Source: Bog-793 sp963823945 (GTDB taxonomy: Bacteria; Actinomycetota; Acidimicrobiia; Acidimicrobiales; Bog-793). Taken from it: a stretch of 64,000 nucleotides of DNA. A program made the position numbers and the translations under genes. The notes under the pieces are model-generated. The model worked only from the letters and a program-made list of their open reading frames with translations. It made no database searches and was not told where the DNA came from. Positions 61,618 to 64,000 of this stretch are shown piece by piece. Each line of letters opens with the position of its first letter. Position 1 is the stretch's first letter. The DNA is taken from contig CAWGNK010000003.1 of the NCBI GenBank assembly GCA_963823945.1, positions 62,001 through 126,000 of the forward strand, read 5' to 3'.

Positions 61618-64000
61618 CCCGGGGCCGGGCGGCGCCGGACGAGCGTGCCCGGGTTGCGGCACGCCGGGAGGTGACCCCGGGTCTCGATGGCCGGGTGGCC
61701 GCCGGTGCCCGCCGCGGCGGGTGGACGAAGTAGCGCGAGGCCCGACGGACGGCGACGCGCTCCTGCCTTTCGGCGTGGGTGGGGGCCGGTCGCGGACTCG
61801 GGACGCGCGCCGGGCGATAGAACGGGATCTTCGCCACCTCGACCAGCACCAGGTAGAAGGCGACCATGGCGAACAGCCACAGGAAGAAGGTCGCCGGCAG
61901 CGGCTTGAAGCCCAGGATGTGGGCAAGCCCGGTGAACGGCAGGATCGCACCGATGAGCGCCGCCCCGGTCGGTACCGAGAGCATCGCGAGGCTGGGCCGG
62001 CTCCGGAAGAACGGGATCCGGCGCGTCCGGATCACGTAGATGACGAGAGTCTGGGTGGCGATGGACTCGACGAACCACCCGGACCGGAACTCGACGTGGC
62101 CGGCGTGCAGGATCCAGAGCATCACCCCGAACGTCGCGTAGTCGAAGATCGAACTGACGGGACCGAACACGGACATGAAGCGCCGGATGAACCTCATGTC
62201 CCACGCCGCCGGCCGGGCGAGCACCTCCGGATCGACCCGATCGGTGGGGATCACGAGCTGGCCGGCGTTGTAGAGCAGGTTGTTGAGCAGTATCTGCGAC
62301 GGCAGCATCGGGAGGAACGTCAGGAAGATCGAGGCGCCGGCGGCACTGAACATGTTGCCGAAGTTCGACGACGTGGCCATGAGGACGTACTTCATCGTGT
62401 TGGCGAAGATCCGGCGGCCCTCCACGACACCGTCGGCGAGCACGCCGAGGTCCTTGTCGAGCAGCACCACGTCAGCGGCGTCCTTGGCGACGTCGGTTCC
62501 GGAGTCCACCGAGATTCCCACGTCGGCATGGTGCAGGGCGACGGCGTCGTTCACCCCGTCGCCCAGGAACGCCACGTCCTTGCCGGCGCGGCGCGCCGCC
62601 GTGAGGATGCGCGACTTCTGGTCCGGGCCGATCCGGGCGAACACCGTCGTTCCCGGGATCGCAGCTTCGAGCTGGGTGTCGTCGAGCGCCGCCACCTCGG
62701 CACCCGAGAGCACGCCCGTGCAGACGAGGCCGATCTCCGAGCACACCTTGGCGGCGACGAGGCCGTTGTCGCCGGTGATGACCTTGACCACGATCCCCAG
62801 ACTCTGGAGCTTGGCGATGGAGCTGCCGGCGTCGGCCTTCGGCGGGTCGGCGAAGGTCAGGAAGCCCTCGAACGCCAGCTCATGCTCGTCGGCGGGCTCC
62901 GGTGCCCGGGCGGCGCCGGCCGGCCGGGAGGCCACGGCGACCACCCTGGCTCCCTCGTTGAACAGCGCCTCGAGCGTCGGGTGGGCGGCCGCGGGGACGT
63001 GCACGCACCGGTCCAGCACCACCTCGGGAGCGCCCTTCGTGACGAGCAGCGGCTTGCCGGCGGGGTCCTGCACCACGACCGAGGCGAGCTGCCGCTCGTG
63101 GTCGAAAGGCAGCAGGCCGACTCTCGCGTAGGTCGTCGCCTCGGTCGCGACCGGCCCGTGCGCCGCCGCGCCGGGGGCCGACCACAGGGCCTGGTCCAGC
63201 GCGTTCCCGCCGACCGGCCCGCCGGCGGTGACGGACGCCTCGTTGCACACGAGCCCGAGGAGCAGGGCGCGCTCGCTCGCCTTCCCGTCAGCGGTGAGAG
63301 CCCGCTCGAACGTGATCCTCCCCTCGGTGAGCGTGCCGGTCTTGTCGGTGAAAAGAACCTCGATGTTCCCGAGGTCCTCGATGGCGACAAGACGCTTCAC
63401 CAGCACCTTCTTCGCCGTCAGCGCCTTCGAGCCGGCGGCGAGGCTGACCGTGACGATCGCCGGCATCATCTCGGGCGCGATGCCGACGGCGATCGCGAGC
63501 GAGAAGAGCAGCGCGTCGATGAGCGGACGCGAGAGGGCGACGTTGATGATGAAGATGCAACCCGTCAGTACGGCGGCCACGATGAACAAGAAACGCGAGA
63601 AGCGCGCCAGCCCCAGCTCGAAGGCCGTCTGGCCGTGCTTCTCGGACAGGCCCGCCGCGATCTGGCCGAAGGCTGTCCGGTTCCCGGTCAGCACGACGAC
63701 CCCGAGACCCGACCCCTGGTGAACGACCGTCCCCATGAAGGCGCACCCGGGCTGGTCCTGCGCGTCCCGCCCCGTGACCGCAGGCGTCGACTTCTCGACC
63801 GGCATCGACTCGCCGGTCAGCACGCCCTCGTCGCACTCGAGCTCCTCCACCTCGATGAGGCGGAGATCCGCCGGTACGAGCCCACCGAGGCGGAGCGTGA
63901 CCAGGTCGCCGGGCACGAGGCCGGTCACGGGGATCCGGACCGTCTTGCCGTCCCGGAGGACCTCGGCCTCCTGGCGGATTTTGGCGCGCAAAGCCGCCAT
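61610..64000 (-). CDS. MgtA-type P-type ATPase (truncated by window edge)
   Basis: About 796 residues of a magnesium-translocating type IIIB P-ATPase; the first about 120-150 residues lie outside the window. Visible: actuator TGES, transport segment GIAPEMMPAIVT, phosphorylation DKTGTLTEG, nucleotide-binding KGAPEVVL, hinge GDGVNDAVALHHADVGI, six C-terminal membrane helices. An Arg/Pro-rich tail of about 60 residues after the last helix (RPARVPSPRP...ARPRAS) is unusual. It is convergent with the anti-sigma gene, overlapping it by 8 bases. Confidence 0.93.
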   Translation of the reverse strand: MAALRAKIRQEAEVLRDGKTVRIPVTGLVPGDLVTLRLGGLVPADLRLIEVEELECDEGVLTGESMPVEKSTPAVTGRDAQDQPGCAFMGTVVHQGSGLGVVVLTGNRTAFGQIAAGLSEKHGQTAFELGLARFSRFLFIVAAVLTGCIFIINVALSRPLIDALLFSLAIAVGIAPEMMPAIVTVSLAAGSKALTAKKVLVKRLVAIEDLGNIEVLFTDKTGTLTEGRITFERALTADGKASERALLLGLVCNEASVTAGGPVGGNALDQALWSAPGAAAHGPVATEATTYARVGLLPFDHERQLASVVVQDPAGKPLLVTKGAPEVVLDRCVHVPAAAHPTLEALFNEGARVVAVASRPAGAARAPEPADEHELAFEGFLTFADPPKADAGSSIAKLQSLGIVVKVITGDNGLVAAKVCSEIGLVCTGVLSGAEVAALDDTQLEAAIPGTTVFARIGPDQKSRILTAARRAGKDVAFLGDGVNDAVALHHADVGISVDSGTDVAKDAADVVLLDKDLGVLADGVVEGRRIFANTMKYVLMATSSNFGNMFSAAGASIFLTFLPMLPSQILLNNLLYNAGQLVIPTDRVDPEVLARPAAWDMRFIRRFMSVFGPVSSIFDYATFGVMLWILHAGHVEFRSGWFVESIATQTLVIYVIRTRRIPFFRSRPSLAMLSVPTGAALIGAILPFTGLAHILGFKPLPATFFLWLFAMVAFYLVLVEVAKIPFYRPARVPSPRPAPTHAERQERVAVRRASRYFVHPPRRAPAATRPSRPGVTSRRAATRARSSGAARPRAS

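Noticed and set aside
1..64000. CRISPR array, prophage or integrative element
   Set aside because: No regularly spaced repeats, cas genes, integrase, phage structural genes or att-like duplications were seen; the only mobile trace is the IS30 scar.

Overview
The window is about 64 kb of GC-rich DNA with strong G/C bias at third codon positions, GTG and TTG starts, two F420/flavin-type PPOX proteins, an actinobacterial-type SOS box and a conserved glmU-prs-rplY-pth-mfd block. This points to an actinobacterium. An Acidimicrobiia-like lineage is my guess and is not proven by the sequence. No rRNA, tRNA or CRISPR array was recognised.

Layout. (1) 1-5,289, all minus: housekeeping block glmU, prs, rplY, pth and the N-terminal third of mfd. 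GlmU stops before its acetyltransferase active site. (2) 5.5-25.9 kb: mixed genes. These are an M20 peptidase, an aldo/keto reductase, two PPOX proteins, a two-gene ABC exporter, a DMT exporter coupled to a PLP decarboxylase, two secreted proteins (one with an in-frame TAG), an IS30 transposase remnant, a polar amino-acid ABC importer, a putative SOS-controlled gene pair, an S4 protein, a decayed nitrilase, a GNAT protein and a DUF2254 protein. (3) 26-32 kb: the cytochrome bd operon cydABDC, with a frameshift at the end of cydA. (4) 32.1-43.97 kb: a membrane protein, a type II sulfide:quinone oxidoreductase and, convergent to it, a seven-gene heterodisulfide-reductase operon. That operon holds HdrB, a very large HdrA with an inserted GltD-like module, MvhD, a ferredoxin, a second HdrA fused to MvhD, an HdrD-like protein and HdrC. 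It has no hydrogenase or formate dehydrogenase. (5) 44.3-59.5 kb: a beta-glucan/glucomannan oligosaccharide locus with GH94, GH1, GH5 and GH130 enzymes, a ROK sugar kinase and a five-gene oligosaccharide/peptide-type ABC importer. (6) 59.7-64 kb: a secreted repeat-family protein, an ECF sigma factor with its anti-sigma factor, and a truncated MgtA-type P-type ATPase.

How it fits together. Oligosaccharides enter through the 52-54 kb importer and are split by phosphorolysis (GH94, GH130) or hydrolysis (GH1, GH5), and the ROK kinase phosphorylates free sugar. Redox genes sit side by side: SQR would feed the quinone pool, cytochrome bd would oxidise it, and the flavin- and Fe-S-rich Hdr complex could link soluble carriers (NAD(P)H, ferredoxin, thiol/disulfide) by electron bifurcation. 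The Hdr operon is the most unusual system here.

Several genes show single-base oddities: pth (ACG start), the large hdrA (CTG start), hdrB (ATC start), cydA (frameshift) and the 15-17 kb secreted protein (TAG). They could be real non-canonical starts and natural mutations, or errors in an uncultured-genome assembly. Raw reads would decide.
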